Origin: Candidatus Aenigmatarchaeota archaeon | Lineage (GTDB): Archaea > Aenigmatarchaeota > Aenigmatarchaeia > QMZS01 | Assembly: GCA_030614705.1 (NCBI GenBank) | Contig: JAUWTN010000004.1 | Location: forward strand, 1-36,397 | Direction: 5' to 3' | DNA length: 36,397 nt | Shown: in pieces, positions 19,371-28,331 of the stretch | How positions within the stretch are numbered: position 1 is the first letter of the stretch | Layout: each line of letters opens with the position of its first letter | Program-made: the position numbers and the translations under genes | The notes under the pieces: model-generated | What the model saw: the letters and a program-made list of their open reading frames with translations, nothing else | Database searches by the model: none | What the model was told of the DNA's origin: nothing

Positions 19371-19826
19371 ATGTCAGATATCCTTTATAAACAACTATGC
19401 GAAAAGTTTCCCCCAATAGGGCAACTTTCGAGAATTAGCATTTATCCCGAAGGGGGAGAAAGATATATTGAAAGAATATACTTAAATCTTATAGAAGAAA
19501 TATTTTTGGGGTTAACTAAACCATTGCTTAAATCCAAAGATATTGAAACTCTTGCTAAAAAAATATTTGATGACATTCCTTATGAATTCCATAAACATCC
19601 AGATGAAGGCAATATTATCTCTTTTTTGCCTGAAGGTGTGGATGAATATGCCCAGAGTTATATGGAACAGGATATCATAATCAAAGACCCTTTGAACTAT
19701 CCAAAAATAACAATCTCTACAGGAAACCGGGGAAGTATAAAATTGCATCCTGAACAAAGAGATAAATATTTTCAATTTGCTGTTGAATTATATGAAAGCT
19801 TTCTTGAAAAAACTCAGATTAATTAA
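19371..19826 (+). CDS. hypothetical protein (151 aa)
   Basis: Protein-like ORF; no recognised family. Confidence 0.55.
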   Translation: MSDILYKQLCEKFPPIGQLSRISIYPEGGERYIERIYLNLIEEIFLGLTKPLLKSKDIETLAKKIFDDIPYEFHKHPDEGNIISFLPEGVDEYAQSYMEQDIIIKDPLNYPKITISTGNRGSIKLHPEQRDKYFQFAVELYESFLEKTQIN

Positions 19827-19844
19827 TATTCAAAATAATTAAAT

Positions 19845-20249
19845 TTATTTCTTAACCAACTCAGGCATTTTCATTGGTGATGGCAACTGCAAATCATCCG
19901 CAATTTTCACGCTCTGAACCAGACATTTCTTGAAAATGTAATTAATAACCTGCAATGAAGTTTTTTCATCAAATTTCTTTTCTTTATTCCATTGGGCTAA
20001 AACTTCTTCCTGATTTTTATCATTATACAACAATTCGCCGCAGATATTTATTTTTGCATTTGTTGGCTCATATTTGGTTTTGTACTCAAATTCTATTGCA
20101 AGAACTTTTGTCTTATTTCCCGCAATTCCTAACTCTCTTTCAACAATGTTTTTTATTTTCGGCAATGAAGAAGATATTTTTAACTCTCCGGTTGGAACTC
20201 CTCCAACAGATCCTTCAATGTTAGTTAACCTGAAACTCAATATTCCCAT
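19845..20249 (-). CDS. conserved-looking hypothetical protein (134 aa)
   Basis: Beta-rich, alternating pattern 'TKVLAIEFEYKTKYEPTNAKINICGELLY'; no family assigned. Confidence 0.6.
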   Translation of the reverse strand: MGILSFRLTNIEGSVGGVPTGELKISSSLPKIKNIVERELGIAGNKTKVLAIEFEYKTKYEPTNAKINICGELLYNDKNQEEVLAQWNKEKKFDEKTSLQVINYIFKKCLVQSVKIADDLQLPSPMKMPELVKK

Positions 20250-20365
20250 ATAACAACATTAATAAAATTAATAAATAAGGACAATTCCCAAAACAAGCTC
20301 TTATTCCCCTGTAAATTCAGACGATTCTTTTTATTAAATGCATATAACTTTAAGGAATAATTATT

Positions 20366-21223
20366 ATGCTTCAGAATTATATTAAACGAGCTTATTTATC
20401 CTACGGCGAAATTGCGCAAAAAATTGCGCCTAATTTTAAATATGTGATGGAAGACCTTAAGAAAAGCGGATTGAAATACACTCTTGAAGAATATCTTTCC
20501 CTTGCAATTTTTATATCCCTGATAGTTTTTGTGGTTGAACTTCCAATCATCACTTTAATATTATCCTTCTTCATTAATGTAGTATTTGCAATAATACTTT
20601 CATTTATTTTCTCAGGGTTTGGAGCAATACTTATTTTCTTCTTATTCACAACTTACCCGAAAACAGAAGTCGCGAGTATGGCTTCTGAAATAGACAAAGG
20701 TTTGCCTTTCTCTGTAAGTTACATGAGCGCTGCATCAAGTTCTGACAGTCCGCCTATTGATATATTCAGGTCAGTTTCAAACCTAAAAGAATATCCCCGT
20801 TTAAGAGAACAGGCAACAAATGTGATAAGAGATGTTGATGGTCTTGGTATGGATATCCTGACCGCTTTGAGGAGAGAATCCAAGAGAACACCCAGCAAAG
20901 AATTTAAGGATCTATTACTGGGACTTGAAGCAACGATTAGTTCAGGAGCTAATATGACAGATTACCTGACAAGCAAATCAACATCCTTATTCACCGAATA
21001 CCAGAGAAGGATTAAAAGTTACGCTGATTTATTATCAATGTTGATAGAGATATACATAACGGTTATTATCATAGGTCCAATATTTTTTACAATCTTATCC
21101 AGTGTTATGGCTATGATGGGTGGGATAGAAAATGTTGTTGCCACTCAGGCTTTAATTTCATTTATAATAATGCCTTTGATGTCTACGGCATTGGCCTTCT
21201 ATATTAGTGTTGCTTCACCATGA
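20366..21223 (+). CDS. FlaJ/TadC-type platform protein, N-terminal T2SSF half
   Basis: 'LTALRRESKRTPSKEFKDLLLGLEATISSGANMTDYL' parallels 6660..7523; ATGA overlap with the downstream C-half. Confidence 0.9.
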   Translation: MLQNYIKRAYLSYGEIAQKIAPNFKYVMEDLKKSGLKYTLEEYLSLAIFISLIVFVVELPIITLILSFFINVVFAIILSFIFSGFGAILIFFLFTTYPKTEVASMASEIDKGLPFSVSYMSAASSSDSPPIDIFRSVSNLKEYPRLREQATNVIRDVDGLGMDILTALRRESKRTPSKEFKDLLLGLEATISSGANMTDYLTSKSTSLFTEYQRRIKSYADLLSMLIEIYITVIIIGPIFFTILSSVMAMMGGIENVVATQALISFIIMPLMSTALAFYISVASP

Positions 21224-22227
21224 GACCGAAACCTGCTCAGTTTGGAAAAAATAAAAATCCCCCAATTAAATTTGAATTAAAATCCACAAAAAACCGAAAT
21301 ATCCTGATTGTTTCTTCAATCATCGCCATCATAATTTTAATTATCGGGTTGTTTGTTTCTTTCGCATTTAATAATTTCAACATCGTATTAAACTCTTTTG
21401 TCATAGCAATATTTGTAGTGCTTATTCCTTCTTTCCTGTATAATTATATCCAATTCCTAAAGATAAAATCCTGCGAAAACTATTTGCCTTTATTTTTGGG
21501 AGATTTAAAAGAAGCAAAAAAAAGCGGAGTGGCTTTCCCTGAAGCAGTTAAAGCCTGCAGGGGAGATTATGGAAAATTAAACAAACATATTGCCAAATTA
21601 AAAAAAGATATCAGCTGGGGTATAAATATAGACCAGGCTCTAAAACATATGCAAAGAAATCTAAGAAGAAGTCCTGTAATCTCAAGGTCTCTTTCAATAC
21701 TTCTTGAAACTTACCGGACTGGAGGTAATCTGGAAGATATTCTTGAAACACTCATAGATTCATTGCTCAAAATAATGGATAGTGAAAAATACAAACAGTC
21801 TGTGATGCAACAGCATGTTGTGATGATGTATGGTATTTTTCTGATGTATATAGGTCTGATAATTATAATAGGAAATTTCCTTATTCCAATGATTAATGAA
21901 ATGGGCGGAAATGAAAATGAAATGATTGGGGTTTCATTAATGGAACCGAAATCCCCCTGCATTGACTGCGAAAATTTAATTTGTCATGGTCTGTGCGGTT
22001 ATTACAATGTGCTTGGAGGTATGCTTGGATTTGGAGAACCTGATTCCATTGAAATTTATTATAAATCATTATTCCTCACAATGATTCTTATCCAGGGATT
22101 CTTTACAGGAATTGTTGCGGGACAAATATCTTCGAGAGACTGGATGGATGGGATAAAACATGGTCTGATTATGTTTATGATTGGGTTAGTTACTGTGATT
22201 ATTACAAACCTTATGGGTATCTTCTAA
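21220..22227 (+). CDS. FlaJ/TadC-type platform protein, C-terminal T2SSF half, with Cys-rich insertion
   Basis: 'LPLFLGDLKEAKKSGVAFPEAVKAC', 'GINIDQALKHMQRNL' T2SSF-like; insertion SPCIDCENLICHGLCGYY near a TM segment. Confidence 0.9.
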   Translation: MRPKPAQFGKNKNPPIKFELKSTKNRNILIVSSIIAIIILIIGLFVSFAFNNFNIVLNSFVIAIFVVLIPSFLYNYIQFLKIKSCENYLPLFLGDLKEAKKSGVAFPEAVKACRGDYGKLNKHIAKLKKDISWGINIDQALKHMQRNLRRSPVISRSLSILLETYRTGGNLEDILETLIDSLLKIMDSEKYKQSVMQQHVVMMYGIFLMYIGLIIIIGNFLIPMINEMGGNENEMIGVSLMEPKSPCIDCENLICHGLCGYYNVLGGMLGFGEPDSIEIYYKSLFLTMILIQGFFTGIVAGQISSRDWMDGIKHGLIMFMIGLVTVIITNLMGIF

Positions 22228-22228
22228 A

Positions 22229-22762
22229 ATGTCCAATAAAAAATATCTAAAATCCGCAATGGTGGATTCATTAAAAAACAAAGGGCAGGTAAATATTCCC
22301 TTCACAATGAGTTTATTTGTATTTATCGGCTTAACCATATATTTAATCTCAAGCATAATTGGTTACCATCCATCCCACAGCGAAGCCATAAAATCCGATG
22401 TTTTATACAGCAAGGCTTATTCAATATCCGAACTATTAATTAAAGATGAGGGTCATCCCTCAAACTGGGACGAAAATAATTTCAAAAGAATTGGGCTTGC
22501 ATCTGAACCTTATCGACTCAATAGTTTAAAACTTACTGAACTCGAAAAAATATGCAATTCCACAAATATTGCAAACATCAAAAAATTCAGGGAATCTTTT
22601 GGATTGATGGATAATAACCTGAATATTGAGATTAATTATATAAATGGAACTCTTATTGAAGACTATTATCCCGGAAATAAAATCGCAGGGAGAAGCGCTT
22701 ATGTGAAAAGGATTTGTGTTTTGAATGATGAACTTGTGGAGGTGATTGTTTATGTTGGGTAG
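22229..22762 (+). CDS. pilin-like / pilus-associated secreted protein (class III-like signal peptide)
   Basis: 'LKNKGQVNIPFTMSLFVFIGLTIYLIS' resembles the archaeal KGQ-x-hydrophobic prepilin signature; starts 1 nt after the T2SSF C-half. Confidence 0.65.
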   Translation: MSNKKYLKSAMVDSLKNKGQVNIPFTMSLFVFIGLTIYLISSIIGYHPSHSEAIKSDVLYSKAYSISELLIKDEGHPSNWDENNFKRIGLASEPYRLNSLKLTELEKICNSTNIANIKKFRESFGLMDNNLNIEINYINGTLIEDYYPGNKIAGRSAYVKRICVLNDELVEVIVYVG

Positions 22763-22808
22763 AATTTGATTATTATAGTCTGTAAAATATATATTCCACA
22801 ACCTAAAA

Positions 22809-22817
22809 CTATATATA
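22809..22817 (+). promoter_or_regulatory. TATA box CTATATATA for 22839 CDS
   Basis: First base lies exactly 30 nt upstream of the ATG, consistent with leaderless transcription. Confidence 0.5.
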
Positions 22818-22838
22818 CCTAAGAGTTACTATATATTA

Positions 22839-23111
22839 ATGATAAATACAGAAGAATCTGATAGGAACAGACAAGTCTATGAATTTCTTTTAGAAAGAAT
22901 AAAAGATGGTTCTATTCTTGACTACGCGACTATTGGTGAATATACTTTTGGTGGTGAAACTGAGTATGCAAGAACCATAGCCGAAGAAGAAGGTTATTTG
23001 ACAGAGGATTTGGATACAGCTATAAATATAGGACAGAATACATTTTCCAATAAAGTTAAGGAACTAGATTACTCTTTTTTAAAATATAAAAACGGGACAC
23101 CGAAAATATAA
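22839..23111 (+). CDS. hypothetical protein (90 aa)
   Basis: ORF with TATA-like element at correct spacing. Confidence 0.6.
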   Translation: MINTEESDRNRQVYEFLLERIKDGSILDYATIGEYTFGGETEYARTIAEEEGYLTEDLDTAINIGQNTFSNKVKELDYSFLKYKNGTPKI

Positions 23112-23229
23112 TAAACCTTATGACTCCAGAAGAAATAAAAAAAATTGAAGCAGACAGGAAAAAATACACAATAGTTTAAACAATTTATTTTTCTTTTTTC
23201 AATTATCTATAAATTATACCAAACTAATT

Positions 23230-24516
23230 ATGTTGCATAAAGGATTTATAAGAATTCTGGAAATTATTATGTTTTCATTTATCATCTTCGGTCTGATGAT
23301 GCCAACTTTTTTCTATTACTCCAATGAAAATGATTGGGTTGAAGTAAACAGTTTGATGATATGCAATGACCTGCTTAATTCCCTTGAAAAAAGCAATGTT
23401 TTTGATGATGTTCTGATAACAGATCCTCTCACTGACGGGACAAATTTATCTGAAGAACACAGGCTTGATATTGAACTGCTTTACAATCTCACTTCCAGAG
23501 CTTTCCCTGTTGCTTTTGATTTTGGATATGAAATAAAAAATGTTCCTAAATACAATATTTCAATTGGATGTAATTGCACACCAACGCAGATAAGCTGGCT
23601 GAATAAAAATATATTAACTCCGAGTTATCCAACTGCGGTATTTAATATTGAACAAGTAAATTTAGGCAACATCCCTTCAGGGAAAGATTTGTTTATAATT
23701 TTTGGGGTAAATGATTTATCAGTTTACCAGTCCAATATTACTGAAAAATTAAGAGAAGGGAAAGGATTTGTTTTAATCAGAGATTTTTCCGCTGCGCCAG
23801 ATGCTTTCACAAAAGAAATTTTTGGTCTTGATTATTCCAATGTGGGTTCTGCAGTTCTTGATTTAAAATTTACTAATCTATCTGATTCAAAAATTGCGGG
23901 AATTGCAAAGAGATTTGAAAATAAATTAATTCGGATAAATACCTCAGCAGGAATTGGAACACTTTACCTGAAAGATTTAAATTATGAAGTAAATGCCACA
24001 CAGACTAAAGTAAATATCAGCAATTGTTTACCTCTGGATATTTCTGAAGGGGAAACCTGTTCAATTTCAGGAGTCGGAAATATTACACTTTACCATATAG
24101 ATCCTGTGGTTACGGACTGGACAGGCGCAGCAGAAGAATGGATTGACATTAAAATCTCAGGAATCTCAAATCCAAGAGATTACACCTTCAGGGATAATTT
24201 CCCAAGAGACCTTGCAAAAAACAATCACACTGTTTTATCTAATGGAAATTATGCAGCTGTGAGCAAAAGAACTCTGAGCGAATATTCTTTATCTTACGGG
24301 AATGAACCAAGAACCTTCTGGATTTATGATTATGACCAAAATAAAGAGGATTTAAACCTGCTTCTTAAAACCGGAATTATTTGGGCTTCAGGAGAACATT
24401 ATTTTATTTCTGAAAGGAGTATTCCGGATAAAAAGAACCGATGCACATATTTCAGTTCAGGTCTCAGGGGAAATAATGAGCCTTACCTGATTAATCTATA
24501 TTTTTGGAGTTATTAA
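23230..24516 (+). CDS. membrane-anchored extracytoplasmic protein, probable pilus/secretion-associated
   Basis: N-terminal 'HKGFIRILEIIMFSFIIFGLMMPTFFY' TM anchor followed by a long NxT/S-rich ectodomain; downstream of T2SSF/pilin-like genes. Confidence 0.65.
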   Translation: MLHKGFIRILEIIMFSFIIFGLMMPTFFYYSNENDWVEVNSLMICNDLLNSLEKSNVFDDVLITDPLTDGTNLSEEHRLDIELLYNLTSRAFPVAFDFGYEIKNVPKYNISIGCNCTPTQISWLNKNILTPSYPTAVFNIEQVNLGNIPSGKDLFIIFGVNDLSVYQSNITEKLREGKGFVLIRDFSAAPDAFTKEIFGLDYSNVGSAVLDLKFTNLSDSKIAGIAKRFENKLIRINTSAGIGTLYLKDLNYEVNATQTKVNISNCLPLDISEGETCSISGVGNITLYHIDPVVTDWTGAAEEWIDIKISGISNPRDYTFRDNFPRDLAKNNHTVLSNGNYAAVSKRTLSEYSLSYGNEPRTFWIYDYDQNKEDLNLLLKTGIIWASGEHYFISERSIPDKKNRCTYFSSGLRGNNEPYLINLYFWSY

Positions 24517-24554
24517 TAAATCACTCCTTGTCTACTTATTAGTTCTTATTATTA

Positions 24555-24836
24555 ATGGAGGAAGTGGAAATTAAAATAAGACTGCCTAAAGATGATGAAA
24601 TTATAGGTGTTGTTGAAGAAAAACTTGGAGGAGCTCATTTTAGGGTTTATTGCATGGATGAGAAAACCAGATTATGCAGGATTCCGGGGGCAAAAAAGAG
24701 AGGTTTATGGATAGAACTCAACAGAGTAGTTCTTGTAAAACCCTGGGAGGTGCAATCAGATGATAGAGGTGATATAATAGCAAAATACGACAATCACGGG
24801 GTTAAAGAACTCACCAAAAAAGGTCTTTATAAATAA
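24555..24836 (+). CDS. eif1A: translation initiation factor aIF1A
   Basis: GVVEEKLGGAHFRVYCMDEKTRLCRIPGAKKRGLWIELNRVVLVKPWEVQSDDRGDIIAKY. Confidence 0.96.
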   Translation: MEEVEIKIRLPKDDEIIGVVEEKLGGAHFRVYCMDEKTRLCRIPGAKKRGLWIELNRVVLVKPWEVQSDDRGDIIAKYDNHGVKELTKKGLYK

Positions 24837-24896
24837 TCTGGAATTGTTTTTCAAATAATTATTGATAGTAAAATAAAAAAATAATTATAATTTTAT

Positions 24897-25104
24897 GCCT
24901 CAGTAGCTCAGATAAACTGCAAACAGCATTCATCAAAAATGATGCCCCTTTTTCGCGTTGCGAAAAATAAGGCTCGACAAGCTTTAAAAAAGTTTCGGTT
25001 TAGAGAAATCTGGTAGAGTGCGTGCTTGGTAAGCACGAGGTCCCGAGTTCAACGCAACCATTTCAAAAAATAAAAGGAATGTTATGAAAACCTCGGCTGA
25101 GGCT
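24897..25104 (+). tRNA. tRNA-Thr(GGT) with two noncanonical introns (D-loop about 24912..25008; T-loop about 25054..25090)
   Basis: Exons give GCCTCAG-TA-GCTC-AGTCTGGTA-GAGT-G-CGTGC-TTGGTAA-GCACG-AGGTC-CCGAG-TTCAACC-CTCGG-CTGAGGC-T (74 nt): acceptor 7/7, anticodon stem 5/5, T-stem 5/5, D-stem 4/4 with one G-U; U73 discriminator. Confidence 0.9.
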
Positions 25105-25112
25105 GTTTATAT

Positions 25113-26150
25113 TTAAACCCGCCAATCCAGATAATCTCCAACAACTGCTCCAAGTTTTGGAGCATCAAAAAATTTCCTGCCAATAAATTCATTTGCTGTG
25201 GAAGTATACATATTTGATACAATTCTATCCAATCCCACACCCAATTGCGGGGGCTCTGACCTGCAGATTTTTCTCCAGTCTTTTATTCCATTTTCTTTTG
25301 CAACTCTTTTGGCAGTCTCTACATCATCCGCCCAAAAAGTATTCCTATAATATTCTCTCGCAATTTCTTTGCTTACCGGAATACCTTCGTAAGTAAATCT
25401 GCATTCATCCAAAGTTCAAAGCACATCAACAAGCATTAATTCCCTGTCAGGGTTATAAGCTAATTCTATTTTACCATCTTCATTTACCAAATCCGCTTTC
25501 CCAGCAATTTTAGTAATTAGATTATTTGTGTTTAAAAGAGTTCCTTTAATTTCGTCTGTTTCTTCATTAGTTAATCCAGCCAACTTCTGGGCTTCCTCCC
25601 ATTTTATATACCTGTCTGTTTCTTCCAGTTTTGTGCTTACATCTAAGAGAGGATTGTCTAATTTTTCTCCTTGTTCAGGATAATGGTCCAGCCCCAAATC
25701 TTTATAACCAATATCCCCTCTTTCCAATCTCCTGAAAACACTTGAACCTTTCGGCAAACTGTTCCTATAAATTATTTCAAGAGGTATGAGTAAATTATTA
25801 AGCGATTGATTATATAGATTATAATCATAATTTCCGTCTTTGAATTCAGGGGGAAATACCCTGACTAAATCAACTTCCATAACATTGGTTGGTTCATCAA
25901 GTTCATCTGTATAAACAATTTTCCCCTCTTGATTCACAAGACCGCGATAATGTGTGTTAATTCCCTGATCTTCTGCTCTTTCAAAACAATAACCACCTGT
26001 CATGCATAAAGAATTTCCCTTATTTTTAATAGAATTAGGCATTTTGCCCCAATCCATAACAGAATAATCATCAGAAAATTTAAATCTTCCCACTCCTAAA
26101 CTATCTCTATCAGGTTTTTTTAAAATCTCCAAATCCTTAACACTTCCCAT
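25113..26150 (-). pseudogene. PurC-like (SAICAR synthetase family) gene interrupted by one in-frame TGA (25416..25418)
   Basis: ORF 25416..26150 (GVGRFKFSDDYSVMDWGKMPNSIKNKGNSL...LVDVL) continues in the same frame after TGA as TLDECRFTYEGIPVSKEIAREYYRNTFWADD... to 25113. Confidence 0.75.
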
Positions 26151-26158
26151 AATTTAAA

Positions 26159-26430
26159 TCAACTAAATCTTAGTTTATCTAGTCTTTTCCTTTTTTGCTC
26201 AAGATACTTTTCTATTGTTGTTTCGCCTGTAGCCAAAGCTATAACTTTATCTCTCGCAGGCCATATTCTCCTCTGTTTAGGGTCTTTAAGTATTTTAAAT
26301 AACTGAACTTCTGAGTAAGTCTTTTGTAATCCGGATGCTTGTCGCAGTAATATATAAGTGTCTGCTCTGGAGTTAAACAAACCTTGCCATCTTTTATATC
26401 TAGTTCATATAAATCATCACCAATATTCAT
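26159..26430 (-). pseudogene. hypothetical gene with a probable frameshift
   Basis: Frame A start MNIGDDLYELDIKDGKVCLTPEQTLIYYCDKHPDYK appears to continue in frame B as KTYSEVQLFKILKDPKQRRIWPARDKVIALATGETTIEKYLEQKRKRLDKLRFS; junction around 26310..26335. Confidence 0.5.
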
Positions 26431-26490
26431 TATTTATTTATACTAAAAATTTTAAATAACCTCTGTTTAATTACAAAACTATCTCTATAT

Positions 26491-26565
26491 TTATAATCTT
26501 GCCCTCTCTTTCCTTATTCTTCTCTTGATTTTCCTCATCCTCGATTTCACAGAGTTCTTTGGCAT
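26491..26565 (-). CDS. candidate ribosomal protein eL41-like basic peptide MPKNSVKSRMRKIKRRIRKERARL (24 aa)
   Basis: 12 of 24 residues Lys/Arg; size and RMRK-K-RR-RKER pattern resemble eL41. Confidence 0.45.
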   Translation of the reverse strand: MPKNSVKSRMRKIKRRIRKERARL

Positions 26566-26673
26566 AATATTTTATATAAATTAAATAAACACTTAATCTC
26601 ACTAAAATTCATTATATTCTCTAAACAAATAGAATCCCTCTAGTTAATAATATGGGTCTAAAAAATATAATGA

Positions 26674-28002
<1,329 letters not shown>

Positions 28003-28006
28003 TGTC

Positions 28007-28207
28007 TCAATCTTTAAGTTCATATAGCAAAACAATTTTATCCTTGCTTGCATAGAGTTTTGGAGTTTCAAAACTTGGAGAATATTTTGTCTTTACATTT
28101 TTTAGTTTTACTTGAGAACCTGTTTCAGATAATAATATTCCTTCAAAAGATAAAGAACATCCAACAACTCCATAGTTTCCGCTAGCTGTATTAGCGTCAA
28201 CAATCAA
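28007..28207 (-). CDS. hypothetical protein (66 aa, start uncertain, possibly 5' truncated)
   Basis: ORF starts at TTG; the frame stays open upstream without an obvious ATG. Confidence 0.4.
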   Translation of the reverse strand: MIVDANTASGNYGVVGCSLSFEGILLSETGSQVKLKNVKTKYSPSFETPKLYASKDKIVLLYELKD

Positions 28208-28331
28208 CCCAACTTTTTTATCATATAGATCTTCATATTCTCCTGCTATAATATTAATAAAATAATTATTTATAAGTGATTATAAAGCTTTTCCATCCAC
28301 TAAGATTAATTAATTTACTAATTTCCATATT

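Noticed and set aside
23120-23179. 19-aa ORF MTPEEIKKIEADRKKYTIV
   Set aside because: Too short and without supporting promoter or conservation evidence.
24940-24948. C-box-like ATGATG in the D-loop intron suggesting a C/D sRNA
   Set aside because: No convincing D box (CTGA) or C'/D' pair in the intron; left only as a speculation to test.
25416-25418. TGA recoded as glycine (alternative code) explaining the purC-like interruption
   Set aside because: TGA clearly serves as a normal stop in other genes here (ATGA overlaps at 6660 and 21220, ends of bud32 at 10389 and the XPD-like gene at 15138), so genome-wide reassignment is not supported.
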